Assembly: GCF_012933385.1 (NCBI RefSeq)
Contig: NZ_JABBPN010000017.1
Location: forward strand, 28,544 to 92,543
DNA length: 64,000 bases
Reading direction: 5' to 3'
Source: Paenibacillus lemnae
GTDB taxonomy: Bacteria > Bacillota > Bacilli > Paenibacillales > Paenibacillaceae
Made by a program: the position numbers and the translations under genes
Part shown: piece after piece, positions 44,132 through 52,727 of the stretch
Position numbering within the stretch: position 1 is the stretch's first letter
How the letters are laid out: every line of letters starts with the position of its first letter
Notes under the pieces: model-generated
What the model saw: the letters and a program-made list of their open reading frames with translations, nothing else
What the model was told of the DNA's origin: nothing
Databases searched by the model: none

Positions 44132-44890
44132 ATGGCATATACCCTGCAGGATATAGTCCGGATTTCTGGTGTCCGCTTGGAAACACTCCAAGAGTTTCTA
44201 CAACAGGGATTGCTGCATGGGTCCCAAAAGAAAGAAGATGGAGAAGAACTTTACGGGGAAGAACAGCTGCTGCGGCTTCAGTTCATCCTCTTTAACCTGG
44301 AGCAGGATGTTCCCATGGAAGAAATGGCGCATCATCTGGAGGAACAGGAGAAGGATCCCATTGCCACGCTTGTGTCCCATAAACAATGTTTCATTGAAAA
44401 AGTACTGCGTATTCAAACCATCGTAGATACGATAGATTTGACAACTTCTTATTTGAAAAACGGGGAGAAGCTCGATTTTGAGCGATTATATATCGGTTTG
44501 AGTTCCGAGGATCATGGAGAAGCCTGTGGAGATTCCGGCGCGCCCGAGGAGGCGGAATTATCCCGGCAGGGACAAGAAGATGAGGACCCCAGCCGCTGGT
44601 CCAAGGAGGATTACCTTAGTACCCAGAAGGAAGCGGATGGCATCTATCTGGACCTGTGCCGGGCAATGGAATCCGGGCTGACTCCTAACCATCCCGAAGT
44701 CCAGAGCATCATTCACAGGCACTATAAATGGGTGTGCAATTTTTACACGCCGAGTCAAAAAATATACAGCGACCTGGGTGAACTATATGTTGAGCAGGAT
44801 GATTTCAAAAAGCTGTATGATGTATATCATCCGGGCCTGGCCGAGTATTTACGGGATGCCATGAAAATATTCGCCGACAAACAGCTTTAA
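44132..44890 (+). CDS. MerR-like regulator with TipAS domain (second copy)
   Basis: A 252-residue relative of the regulator at 19202. The N-terminal HTH (MAYTLQDIVRISGVRLETLQ) is diverged: it lacks the RYYDxxGLL motif and reads FLQQGLLHGSQKKEDGEELY. The C-terminal TipAS region is well kept (HRHYKWVCNFYTPSQKIYSD, YVEQDDFKKLYDVYHPGLAE). ATG 44132 matches the family start; the frame is open to 44087, where AGGAAG could also serve. Its DNA target may differ from classical MerR sites. Confidence 0.82.
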   Translation: MAYTLQDIVRISGVRLETLQEFLQQGLLHGSQKKEDGEELYGEEQLLRLQFILFNLEQDVPMEEMAHHLEEQEKDPIATLVSHKQCFIEKVLRIQTIVDTIDLTTSYLKNGEKLDFERLYIGLSSEDHGEACGDSGAPEEAELSRQGQEDEDPSRWSKEDYLSTQKEADGIYLDLCRAMESGLTPNHPEVQSIIHRHYKWVCNFYTPSQKIYSDLGELYVEQDDFKKLYDVYHPGLAEYLRDAMKIFADKQL

Positions 44891-44912
44891 GCAGGGGTCA
44901 CTCTTCTATGAT

Positions 44913-45398
44913 TTATTGCTGCAGGCCGGACTCTAAAATGTGCACGAACTGTTCCAGAAATTCGCGGTCTTCAGCCTGAAAACGGCTCTTTAGCGGACTA
45001 TCGATATCCAGAACCCCGAACAGGGAGCCGTTTCTCATCAGAGGAATCACAATTTCGCTGTTGGAAGCAGCGTCACAAGCGATATGTCCCGGAAAGGCAT
45101 GTACATCCTCCACAACGAGTGTGGTGCGACTTCCTGCAGCCGTACCGCAGACGCCTCGGTGTAACGGGATACGTATACAGGCGGGAAGCCCCTGAAACGG
45201 ACCAAGTACCAGCTCCTTACCGTCGAAAATATAAAATCCGACCCAGTTAATGTCCTTCATAAATTGATTTAGCAATGCGGAGGCATTTGCCAGATTGGCA
45301 ACCGCGCTGGGTTCGTCCTGAATCAGAGCTTTCAGCTGTTGAAGTACCTGAGTCTGCTGTTCATGGCGCGTACCTTCATAGGGAGCATTTTGGAACAT
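44913..45398 (-). CDS. msrC: Free methionine-(R)-sulfoxide reductase (GAF domain)
   Basis: A 161-residue GAF enzyme (YtsP/fRMsr family) that reduces free Met-R-sulfoxide. Three conserved cysteines are present: Cys74 (LPACIRIPLHRG), Cys84 (RGVCGTAA) and Cys108 (GHIACDAASNSEIV). The GAF floor NWVGFYIFDG and VLDIDSP are intact. ATG 45398 has AGAGGTG 6 nt upstream; the frame is open to 45428. It protects against oxidative damage together with thioredoxin. Confidence 0.92.
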   Translation of the reverse strand: MFQNAPYEGTRHEQQTQVLQQLKALIQDEPSAVANLANASALLNQFMKDINWVGFYIFDGKELVLGPFQGLPACIRIPLHRGVCGTAAGSRTTLVVEDVHAFPGHIACDAASNSEIVIPLMRNGSLFGVLDIDSPLKSRFQAEDREFLEQFVHILESGLQQ

Positions 45399-45584
45399 GA
45401 ATTTCACCTCTGTTATATAGGATTCCAAGAGTTTCTATAAGATAGTATAAACGCTGTCAGTTCGTCAAGTGAGCTGCCCTGCAGGTGAAGCACAGTACCT
45501 CTCTTGATTATGCCGATGGGATTCCGGGTAATGTATGAAGGTGCAAGTTTATAGTTCAAAAGAGTGAAGGGAGAGAATGAGTCC

Positions 45585-45893
45585 ATGCGTGCAGATGTGC
45601 AAAACTTATTTATTGGTATCCATATGCTCTATCACGCACAACAACGTGATCTCACCATCAGCGATATGCAGCCCGAATTGGAACGCCACGGTTACCGGGT
45701 TGGTGACCGGGAAGTGAAAGCAGAACTGGAACGGCTGACCCAGGAAAATTTTCTGACCTCTCATGGTGAGGGCTACAGCATCACCGGTGCGGGCATTGAG
45801 GAGTTTAAAAGGATTCAAATCAAACTCAAGGAGCTGTGCAGCGAGGTGTTAAAGCCGCTGGATAAAGGCGAGGCCGCTGACGTACTTGCGTGA
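45585..45893 (+). CDS. Small winged-helix-like protein
   Basis: A 102-residue protein with a winged-helix pattern: LTISDMQPELERHGYRVGDR, VKAELERLTQENFLTSHGEG, YSITGAGIEEFKRI. It may bind DNA in the manner of PadR/MarR-type fragments. ATG 45585 follows GGGAGAG; the frame opens at 45564. The protein is not assigned to a named family. Confidence 0.65.
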   Translation: MRADVQNLFIGIHMLYHAQQRDLTISDMQPELERHGYRVGDREVKAELERLTQENFLTSHGEGYSITGAGIEEFKRIQIKLKELCSEVLKPLDKGEAADVLA

Positions 45894-45925
45894 TAACCGG
45901 ATGCATGATCCGGTCAAATAGACCA

Positions 45926-45984
45926 AAATAAAGACATGGCGATGCCGGGATTATCTCCTTAGACATCATCATGTCTTTATTTTT
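45926..45984. terminator. Bidirectional terminator
   Basis: AAATAAAGACATG and CATGTCTTTATTT pair, with GATG/CATC inside, between converging genes. Confidence 0.85.
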
Positions 45985-45992
45985 TGCTTGGT

Positions 45993-46997
45993 CTAGACGC
46001 TGCCGAGGGACTGATCCCGCATGAGAATCTTCGATACAGAAGGCTGTGCATCATAATCTGCTTCCTGGGCTTCTTCAGAAACAGTCCGCTCTCCCCAATA
46101 TTCCTGGAGGAATGAGTTCACTTCCTTACGGTATTGATGCGGCCCGATATGATAGGCATTGGCATGAACGGCACCATCAATCAGAACGAGCCGCTTTGGT
46201 CCCTGCTTGGCCTCATACATCTCAATACTCATCCGGGTGGGGACGTAGCGGTCCTCTTTACCGTGAATAAACATCACCGGCAGCGGACTGTTCTGCACCG
46301 ACCGAATGGGACTCACCTGTTCAAAGCTGAATCCCGCTTTCTTCTGAATGCGGCGATTCACCCACCGGAAAAAAGGCACAGACGGCAGCTTGTTAAGCTT
46401 CGTAATCTGGTATTTCATCAAGTCGCTCAGGTCGGAATAAGCACAGTCGGCTATCGCCAGCTTGACCTGCGGGGCAGCAATGGACAAGTACTCCAATACG
46501 GTGCCGCCCCCAAGAGATTGGCCGTGCAGTCCAATTTCAATATCCTCACCATGCTGTTCCACCAGCCAGTTCACCCAGCACTGAACATCGTATTTTTCAT
46601 AATAGCCATATGTGGTAAACCGGCCTTCGCTTTGCCCGTGACGGCGCTGATCGATAAGCAGGACATTACAGCCTTCTTCTGTAAACATATCGATAAATTG
46701 TGCGGAAACCGCTCTCGAAGCGGTATATCCATGTACAATGATCATCCATCGTTTGGACTCCGGATCTCGCTCAATGGCTGCACCAGACAGTTTAAGTCCG
46801 TCGCTGCTTGTGAGAACGACTTCTTTTTTGACCAAGGCTTCGTAACGTTCTCTGCTGTAAATTCCCAAGCTTTCAAGAACCGTAAACAGCTTAAGGTCAT
46901 TCTTGACTCGCATCTGCGTGATCTGTACATACCCGTACTCCGTAATCCCGGCAGCCAGGATGATCATCAGCAGCACAATGGCAGCCGCAATATACAT
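45993..46997 (-). CDS. Membrane-anchored alpha/beta hydrolase
   Basis: A 334-residue serine hydrolase with an N-terminal helix (AAAIVLLMIILAAGITEYG) that anchors it outside or in the membrane. The oxyanion region is IIVHGYTASR, nucleophile elbow GLHGQSLGGGT (Ser), Asp in IHGKEDRYVP and His in GAVHANAYHIG. It is of the YqkD/BEM46 type. GGAGCGATGACCT precedes ATG. Substrate unknown. Confidence 0.87.
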   Translation of the reverse strand: MYIAAAIVLLMIILAAGITEYGYVQITQMRVKNDLKLFTVLESLGIYSRERYEALVKKEVVLTSSDGLKLSGAAIERDPESKRWMIIVHGYTASRAVSAQFIDMFTEEGCNVLLIDQRRHGQSEGRFTTYGYYEKYDVQCWVNWLVEQHGEDIEIGLHGQSLGGGTVLEYLSIAAPQVKLAIADCAYSDLSDLMKYQITKLNKLPSVPFFRWVNRRIQKKAGFSFEQVSPIRSVQNSPLPVMFIHGKEDRYVPTRMSIEMYEAKQGPKRLVLIDGAVHANAYHIGPHQYRKEVNSFLQEYWGERTVSEEAQEADYDAQPSVSKILMRDQSLGSV

Positions 46998-47258
46998 AGG
47001 TCATCGCTCCTTCTTATCCACCTTCGCTGCAGCGAAACAGATCTGCTCATATTGACGAGAATAGAGATCATCACGCAATATAGAAGCATCAGCCCGATAT
47101 CGGATCTGCTGAAACGGCATCATATTATTAATTTATTGTATGAGACATGACTTAGTATCACCGAAAATGCACCTTACAAGTCAACATTTTTTAAACATGC
47201 AGCGCCCGCTGTGAACCAGCAAGTTTGCAGGGGGAGTGCCATAAAAAGGAGGAAGGGC

Positions 47259-47822
47259 GTGTACATTTGTGCAGGAATGATTCCAGAGCTTGCAGGCAGC
47301 CGCCTCCGTTTAAGAAGGCTCACGGAGCATGACAGGGAGGATATGTACCAGTGCTGGACTGACCCTGAAACGGTACGGCATTTATATTTGCCGCCGGTCA
47401 GGACAACAGCAGATGCCAAAGAACTAATCCTGCTGCTGAACCAGCTGTCTTATAGTGAAGAGGTGCTCCGCTGGGGGATCGAATTACTGGAAACCGGTGT
47501 CGTCATAGGATCATGCGGTTTGAATACCTGGCAGTTGAAAGGTGCATTTCGTGGTGAATTCGGCTGTGAGATGAGCAGTGCATACTGGGGACAGGGGTAT
47601 ATGGCAGAGGCAGCCGGGCTGGTTATGGAGTTTGCTTTTGCAGTGATGGGGATCAATCGGCTGGAGGCGCTGAGTGATGTGGAGAACGAGAGGGCGGCTG
47701 CCTTTTTAGGGAGATTGGGATTTACACGCGAAGGCAGGCTCAGACAGTACCGGAAAAAGGCAGAAGGTTTTTCAGATGCCTATTTGTTTTCCCTGCTTCG
47801 GGAGGAATGGCAAACTGGATAA
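47259..47822 (+). CDS. GNAT family acetyltransferase (RimJ/RimL-like)
   Basis: A 187-residue N-acetyltransferase. It shows LAGSRLRLRRLTEHDREDMY, WGIELLETGVVIGSCGLNTW, the acetyl-CoA loop SSAYWGQGYMAEA and GINRLEALSDVENERAAAFLGRLGF. The start is GTG 47259 with AAAGGAGG 6 nt upstream. It lies 27 bp before the ECF transporter genes on the same strand, but this may only be chance. Confidence 0.85.
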   Translation: MYICAGMIPELAGSRLRLRRLTEHDREDMYQCWTDPETVRHLYLPPVRTTADAKELILLLNQLSYSEEVLRWGIELLETGVVIGSCGLNTWQLKGAFRGEFGCEMSSAYWGQGYMAEAAGLVMEFAFAVMGINRLEALSDVENERAAAFLGRLGFTREGRLRQYRKKAEGFSDAYLFSLLREEWQTG

Positions 47823-47849
47823 AATGGAAACAGGAGGAAAAGGGTAAAC

Positions 47850-48608
47850 ATGCTTATTCAATATGAACCGGGCACCTCGCTGCTGCACCGATGGGATCCC
47901 TTGGGCAAGCTGACAGCTTTGATGTGTATCGCAGTCATGGCGATGCTGTGGGAAGGGACGGCCAGCCACGCACTGCTGCTGCTTATGTGTGTGCTGGCAG
48001 CCCGGTGGGGCGCGTCCATGTCATGGCATCGTATGTACCGAGGTGTCAAACTGATTGCGGCCGTGGCGCTTCCGTATTTTATACTGACGGCAGTCACCGT
48101 ACCGGGCGAGACGGTTTGGATGCAGTGGGGACCACTGCAGCTGAGTGCTGAATCGGTGGATCAGGCCGGGGAGATGAGCCTGCGGATGATCAGTCTGTTT
48201 TTGTCATCTTTGACTTATATATTTACGACAGATCCGCAGGAACTGGTTGCGGAAATGGTGCGAAGGCTGCGCATCCCTTACCGGTTTGCCTTTGGCATTT
48301 CAGCTGCGCTTACTTTTCTTCCGCTGCTGGAAGAAGAAGGGGCCGTGATCCGGTCTGCACAGCTGGTTCGAGGTCATCTGCCGCCATCAGGTCTGAAGGG
48401 ACGCTTGTCCTGGTGGGGAAAATTTATCATCGCTGTACTTCTGAACAGCCTGCGCAGAGTGCAGCAGACGGCTGGGGCTATGGAGTCGAAAGGCTTTGGT
48501 GCATATGATCATCGAACCTTCCGGAAGGAGACCATCATACCCTGGTGGAGCCTGCCGCTGGTGATTCTGATGCTGGGTCTGACCATCGGTTCGAACTGGT
48601 ATGTCTAA
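47850..48608 (+). CDS. ykoC: ECF transporter transmembrane (T) component, YkoC-like
   Basis: A 252-residue EcfT protein that couples ATPases to the S component. About five to six helices. The coupling motif near residue 217 reads AMESKGFGAY, where many relatives have an Arg in place of Lys. LDRWDP-type start (LLHRWDPLGKLTAL) is typical. The gene order T-S-AA differs from ykoFEDC in B. subtilis. AGGAGGAAAAGGGTAAAC precedes ATG. Confidence 0.85.
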   Translation: MLIQYEPGTSLLHRWDPLGKLTALMCIAVMAMLWEGTASHALLLLMCVLAARWGASMSWHRMYRGVKLIAAVALPYFILTAVTVPGETVWMQWGPLQLSAESVDQAGEMSLRMISLFLSSLTYIFTTDPQELVAEMVRRLRIPYRFAFGISAALTFLPLLEEEGAVIRSAQLVRGHLPPSGLKGRLSWWGKFIIAVLLNSLRRVQQTAGAMESKGFGAYDHRTFRKETIIPWWSLPLVILMLGLTIGSNWYV

Positions 48609-48611
48609 ATT

Positions 48612-48642
48612 GTCAACCTGTATGTAATTAAAAATGGTTGAC
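48612..48642. promoter_or_regulatory. Inverted repeat before the S-component gene
   Basis: GTCAACC (48612-48618) and GGTTGAC (48636-48642) flank 17 bp. It lies about 85 bp upstream of the S gene and just after the T gene. It looks like a repressor site with widely spaced half-sites. No thiamine pyrophosphate riboswitch is visible. Confidence 0.4.
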
Positions 48643-48727
48643 GTTTAAAGGCGAAGAAGGCAAAATATGAATGGGACTGTATTTGTACACCCATACATAG
48701 TGAAGTGAAGAAAGAGAGGAACGTAAC

Positions 48728-49303
48728 ATGCAATCATTTCCAAGACGTTTTACGACCCAGGATATTGTTCTGATGGCTATGCTGGCTGCGGTCAATGCTG
48801 TGCTGACGGTGTATCTCAGTCCGGTCAACAAGCTGCTGACCGGACTCGGTGGACCTGTAGCCACGTCCGTAACGACAGGTCTGTATATTGTTTATGGTCT
48901 GCTGGCTTATTACATTATCCGCAAGCCGGGAACGGCGGCAATCACTTACGGCATTGGCGGAACGATCCAGGCGCTGACCGGTCCCGTGTACGGCATTGCG
49001 GCCTGTTTTGTAGCAGCTGCCTGCTATATGGTTGTAGCGGAAACTTTGTTTGCCTTGCTGCGCTACAAGAAGTGGGGAGCAGGTGTCATGATGCTGGTCG
49101 GAGGCGCGATGGTACCTTTGTGGTTTGTGTTCGCCGCTAATATGTTTGGCTACACAGCATGGTCCACCGGTGTGCTTGCAGGGGCGCTGGTCGTACGTAT
49201 TATCAGCGGAATCTTCCTCTGCGGGCTGCTGAGCAAAGTGCTCGGGGATGCGCTTAAGAAGACCGGCCTGCTCCGGCGTTTTGCGCTCGGCGTAAGCGGG
49301 TGA
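48728..49303 (+). CDS. ykoE: ECF transporter substrate-binding (S) component, YkoE family
   Basis: A 191-residue membrane S component with six helices. The pattern resembles YkoE, the predicted thiamine/hydroxymethylpyrimidine S protein: LLAYYIIRKPGTAAITYGIG, GPVYGIAACFVAAACYMV, and VVRIISGIFLCGLLSKVLGDAL. AGAGAGGAACGTAAC precedes ATG. It is 4 bases upstream of the double ATPase. Substrate assignment follows the family only. Confidence 0.8.
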   Translation: MQSFPRRFTTQDIVLMAMLAAVNAVLTVYLSPVNKLLTGLGGPVATSVTTGLYIVYGLLAYYIIRKPGTAAITYGIGGTIQALTGPVYGIAACFVAAACYMVVAETLFALLRYKKWGAGVMMLVGGAMVPLWFVFAANMFGYTAWSTGVLAGALVVRIISGIFLCGLLSKVLGDALKKTGLLRRFALGVSG

Positions 49304-49307
49304 AGCT

Positions 49308-50786
49308 TTGACGAAGACCGCAGCAGTGATCTGTAAGCACCTAAGCTACTGCTATGAGGGGGAGAGCCGTTTATCTCTGACGGATGTGAATCTGCATATC
49401 GAATCCGGACAGTGGACCGCGCTGATCGGAGCCAGCGGCAGCGGCAAGTCTACACTGTGCCAGCTGCTGAACGGCTATCTTCCGCGCAGCGGCGGCGGTG
49501 TTCGTGAGGGGTCACTGCAGGTTTTCGGCATGGACCCCGCAGAAGCGCCGCTGCCTGAAATTACAATGGCAGCGGGGGTGCTGTTTCAGGATCCGGACGC
49601 GCAGCTGGTCCGGGGGATTGTGGACGACGAGGTGGCCTTTGGCCCCGAGAACATGTGTGTGCCGCCGGCAGAGCTGCAGCGGCGGATCACCTGGGCGCTG
49701 GAGGTAGCGGGCCTGGCCGGCCTCCGCAGCGAACCTGTGCGCCGCCTGTCCGGTGGACAGCGGCAGCGCACGGCCATGGCCGCGGTGCTCGCGCTGCAGC
49801 CGCGGCTGTTCGTCTTCGACGACGCCTGCGCGAGCCTGGATGCCGCGGCGCAGGCGGACTTCCTGCAGCTGTGTGCCACGCTGCAGGGGGACGGCCGGAC
49901 GGTGGTCACCGCGTCCGGCCGTTTCGACGATGCCGCGCGTGCCGCAGGGCGCGTCATCGTGCTGGACGGCGGCCGGGTCCTGCTGGACGGGCCGCCGGCA
50001 GAGCTGCTGCGCCGCTGCCGGGGGCAGCTGGCGGAGCTGGGTTTGCTGCCTCGCCCCGCAGGGGAGGCAGCTGCGGCTGTGCCGCCTGGGCCCGCGCTGG
50101 TGATGGTGAAGTCGCTGGACTTCACCTATCCCGGCGGCCGGCGGGCCCTGGAAGGCGCAGCCTTCGCGCTGCGCCGGGGCGAGTGGGCGCTGCTCACGGG
50201 CGAGAACGGCTCAGGCAAGACGACCCTGAGCCGGCTGCTCATGGGGCTGCTGCCCGCCCCCAAAGGTGCCATCTGGCACCAGGGCAGGGACATAGCCGGT
50301 CTGCCGGTCCATAAGATTGCCGGCCATTTCGGCTATGTATTTCAGCAGCCGGAGCATATGTTCACCTCCCAGACAGTGTGGGAGGAACTGATTTACGGCC
50401 TGCATGGCGGTTTGCCGCCAGCCCGCCGCCCAGAGCTGACGGAGGACCAGCGTCTGCGGGCCCGGCAGCTGCTGGAAACCGCGGGACTGGATGCCCGGCT
50501 TGAGGATTCACCGTATCTGCTCAGCCGCGGGGAGCGGCGGCTGCTGGGCATCATCAGCCAGTTGATTGTACCCAAAGAGCTTTACATCATGGACGAGCCA
50601 ACAGCGGGTATGGATTACCGGGATATCGACCGGATTATTTCCCTGTGTCGGGACGCCTGCCGCCGCGGATCTGCCCTGCTTATGATCACCCACGATCCTG
50701 GTATTCTGTCCCCAGAAGCCTCGCTTCATCTTCACCTGGAGGATGGAAGGCTGACATCTCTGCCGCGGCAGCATGCTTGTGACTAA
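49308..50786 (+). CDS. ykoD: ECF transporter double ATPase, YkoD-like
   Basis: A 492-residue fusion of two ABC ATPases (A and A'). Domain 1: GASGSGKST, signature LSGGQRQRTAMAAVLAL, Walker B LFVFDDACASLD, where Asp replaces the usual catalytic Glu. Domain 2: GENGSGKTT, signature LLSRGERRLLGI, Walker B LYIMDEPTAGMD with Glu present. So one of the two ATP sites looks impaired. TTG start 4 bases after the S gene stop, with GGGTGAAG upstream. Codons from about 49,640 to 50,280 are strongly GC-rich compared with the rest of the window. Confidence 0.9.
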   Translation: MTKTAAVICKHLSYCYEGESRLSLTDVNLHIESGQWTALIGASGSGKSTLCQLLNGYLPRSGGGVREGSLQVFGMDPAEAPLPEITMAAGVLFQDPDAQLVRGIVDDEVAFGPENMCVPPAELQRRITWALEVAGLAGLRSEPVRRLSGGQRQRTAMAAVLALQPRLFVFDDACASLDAAAQADFLQLCATLQGDGRTVVTASGRFDDAARAAGRVIVLDGGRVLLDGPPAELLRRCRGQLAELGLLPRPAGEAAAAVPPGPALVMVKSLDFTYPGGRRALEGAAFALRRGEWALLTGENGSGKTTLSRLLMGLLPAPKGAIWHQGRDIAGLPVHKIAGHFGYVFQQPEHMFTSQTVWEELIYGLHGGLPPARRPELTEDQRLRARQLLETAGLDARLEDSPYLLSRGERRLLGIISQLIVPKELYIMDEPTAGMDYRDIDRIISLCRDACRRGSALLMITHDPGILSPEASLHLHLEDGRLTSLPRQHACD

Positions 50787-50931
50787 CAGGCACGCTGTTC
50801 CTTAAAGCATATCGTGGACGAAGTTTTATCTCCGCCTCATGTACATATCTGGGACAGTATTTCCCTTGTCTCATAAGCATGTTCTGTACGGCGCAATATG
50901 AAGTTATCTGCACCGCGCTATCCAGAATCAC
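50686..50931 (-). CDS. Possible small protein opposite the ECF 3' end
   Basis: An 81-codon frame starting GTG 50931 behind GGAGGTGACAA, a strong ribosome site. It begins MILDSAVQITSYCAVQNMLM and is Arg/His-rich later. Its last ~35 codons overlap the end of the ECF ATPase on the other strand, and no family is recognised. The strong site is the only positive evidence; it may be a decayed gene. Confidence 0.25.
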   Translation of the reverse strand: MILDSAVQITSYCAVQNMLMRQGKYCPRYVHEAEIKLRPRYALRNSVPVSHKHAAAAEMSAFHPPGEDEARLLGTEYQDRG

Positions 50932-50992
50932 TTGTCACCTCCGCTATAGGAAGGTTTTTCTTTAATTCATCCTATATAGCTAGCAAATTGAA

Positions 50993-51190
50993 ATAAGCCT
51001 GTTTTTCAAGCTTATTTCTCTTGAAATCGAAGCAATTGTCTAGATAAGCTTGAAATTCAAGCTTATTTTTTTTATTTCACGCCGATTTCTCGTGTATCAT
51101 GGCATTTCAGCTAGTTTAAGACTGGTTTTCAAGCTTAAACTGCCAATTAGCAGAAAAATGAGCGAAATAAGCTTGAAAATCAAGCTTATT
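50993..51190. repeat. Four-palindrome intergenic repeat, copy B
   Basis: Hairpins start at 50993, 51044, 51113 and 51167/51169. The second (ATAAGCTTG...CAAGCTTAT) is perfect and followed by T8. Spacing 51, 69, 56 matches copy A at 27600-27796. Paired changes keep stems (CCTG/CGGG in copy A hairpin 2 versus CTTG/CAAG here). The element ends 12 bp before the terminal sequence of a broken IS256-like element. Confidence 0.85.
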
Positions 51191-51202
51191 GGGAGCGACG
51201 CG

Positions 51203-51592
51203 GGTAGCGTCAAGTATTCTGTGTAGTAAGATTATCCAGCGGGAAGCTGGATGTTGTATTAGGTTTTTGTTCTGGTGGAGGAGGCAGCGAGTTTAAGCCA
51301 TGGAAGACTAAGATTTGCTGCCTGGTCCACTCCTTAACTTTTCGCGGTACATGGTGTCGAATGCTGCTTTTGTATCGCGGTCCATAAAGCCACGAATGTC
51401 TCTACCGCACCACTTCCCGTTGTAGTCGGTTGCCTGCAGGTAGATGATTTTTTCAGCCGCTGCAATGTTCGTTTAACTATTCATCGGTTTGAGACGTTTG
51501 CGTACCTCTTTGTTCATTCGCTCGATCGGATTTGTCGTATAGATGGCAGGCCGAGTGAGCGCAGGGTACTTATAGAAGGTTAATAGTGTCGG
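51203..51592 (-). mobile_element. IS256-family transposase remnant (C-terminal part)
   Basis: On the minus strand a frame from about 51592 to 51308 reads YPALTRPAIYTTNPIERMNK and EVRKRLKPMNS, then an in-frame TAA (51475-51473). It resumes TNIAAAEKIIYLQA and RDIRGFMDRDTKAAF before a final stop. The IYTTNPIERMNK motif is diagnostic of IS256 (mutator) transposases, and includes the last catalytic Glu. The N-terminal two thirds are missing. GTCAAGTATTCTGTGTAG near 51210 resembles an IS256 terminal repeat. Confidence 0.8.
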
Positions 51593-51599
51593 TAGCTGC

Positions 51600-51870
51600 T
51601 GTTCCCGCTGAAGATGCCCAGCGCCTTTTTTAAGATGACCAGTTCTTCTTCCAGGTCTTTGTTCCGCTGTTTCAAGTCTTTGACGATCTTGTCATGATTG
51701 CGCAAATTTCCGCTCCCTACAAAGGGCTCGTCCGGAAAACGCCGCTATTTGGCGACCCGCTGGCGCAAGGTGTTAATAGGAATATTCAGCTCTTCGGCAA
51801 TCTCCGTAAGGGGTTTACTGTGCTGCTGAATATATTTCACCGCAGCGGCTGCCTTCAATATATGCCTCAT
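51600..51870 (-). pseudogene. IS3-family OrfA remnant (HTH protein) with nonsense codon
   Basis: From ATG 51870 the frame reads AAAAVKYIQQHSKPLTEIAE, ELNIPINTLRQRVAK, then TAG (51747-51745). It continues RRFPDEPFVGSGNLRNHDKI and EEELVILKKALGIFSGN. This matches IS3/IS150-type OrfA with its leucine-zipper end. OrfB is absent; the frame runs straight into the IS256 remnant. Both are inactive. Confidence 0.85.
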
Positions 51871-51980
51871 AAGCCTCGCATCTCAATTGCCTGCAACCCC
51901 GGCCCCTTTGTTTCGTAGAAAAGAAAAGCTGGATCTTATACACATCATTACATATCACAAAGATCGCGAGGGATAAGCGT

Positions 51981-52715
51981 ATGACAGAGGACGCAGGCAA
52001 GACCACGGCGGCCGGCAGTCTGGTGCTTGAAGTACATATTGAGGAAGCCGGGTATGAGCCGGGCAAGCCTCGGATACATGATATTACTTTTGACGTAGCG
52101 AAGGGTGAGTTACTGGGATTAATCGGACCGAACGGCGCCGGGAAAAGTACGACCATCAAAACAGTGCTCGGTTTGCTGAAGGATGCCAAAGCGAGGATCG
52201 TTATCGGCGGCAATCCGCCTAGATACGCGTACGTACCGGAGCATCCTGTCTATTATGAGGATCTCACGCTTTGGGAGCATCTGGATCTGACAGCCGCGGC
52301 TTTTGGACTGGAAGATACTTTGTTTGAGGCACAGGCCATGGAACTGCTGCGGCAGTTCGGGATGGAGAAGGTGAAGGATCAGCTGCCCGGCGGATTTTCA
52401 AAAGGGATGAAGCAAAAAATGATGCTCATGATCGGCTTTCTCTCACGTCCGGACGTTTATATCGTGGATGAGCCATTCATCGGTCTGGATCCAAGGGCTA
52501 CCAAGGATTTTCTTAAACTGCTGGAGAATGAGAGACAGCGGGGGGCGGGAATTTTGATGTCCACTCATGTGCTGGATACCGCAGAGAAAATATGCGACTC
52601 CTTTGTGCTCATATCGGAGGGACGGGTCGCTTCAAGAGGTACGCTGGACGATATCCGACGCTCGGCGGGACTGCCGGAGGCATCGTTGTTTGACTGCTTC
52701 GATGCGCTGACGTAG
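51981..52715 (+). CDS. ecsA: EcsA-type ABC transporter ATP-binding protein
   Basis: A 244-residue ATPase: Walker A GPNGAGKST, signature FSKGMKQKMML, Walker B VYIVDEPFIGLDP and H-loop STHVLDTAEK. EcsAB in bacilli affects protein secretion, membrane-protease activity and competence. The ATG follows GAGGGATAAGCGT. It starts 111 bp after the IS3 remnant, so the insertions stopped just short of its promoter. Pairs with the EcsB gene 12 bp downstream. Confidence 0.87.
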   Translation: MTEDAGKTTAAGSLVLEVHIEEAGYEPGKPRIHDITFDVAKGELLGLIGPNGAGKSTTIKTVLGLLKDAKARIVIGGNPPRYAYVPEHPVYYEDLTLWEHLDLTAAAFGLEDTLFEAQAMELLRQFGMEKVKDQLPGGFSKGMKQKMMLMIGFLSRPDVYIVDEPFIGLDPRATKDFLKLLENERQRGAGILMSTHVLDTAEKICDSFVLISEGRVASRGTLDDIRRSAGLPEASLFDCFDALT

Positions 52716-52727
52716 GGGGAGTGGAAG

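Noticed and set aside
46134..47150. A 338-codon open frame opposite the alpha/beta hydrolase
   Set aside because: The minus-strand hydrolase has an intact catalytic triad and a ribosome site; the opposite frame resembles no family and is explained by codon bias.
48610..48643. BirA (biotin) operator
   Set aside because: Half-sites resemble the BirA pattern, but the spacing is 17 rather than about 14-16 bp, inner bases differ, and the S component is YkoE-like, not BioY.
49586..50314. Several long frames on both strands over the ECF ATPase
   Set aside because: High GC content removes stop codons in all frames here. Products are Ala/Arg/Gly-rich with no motifs.
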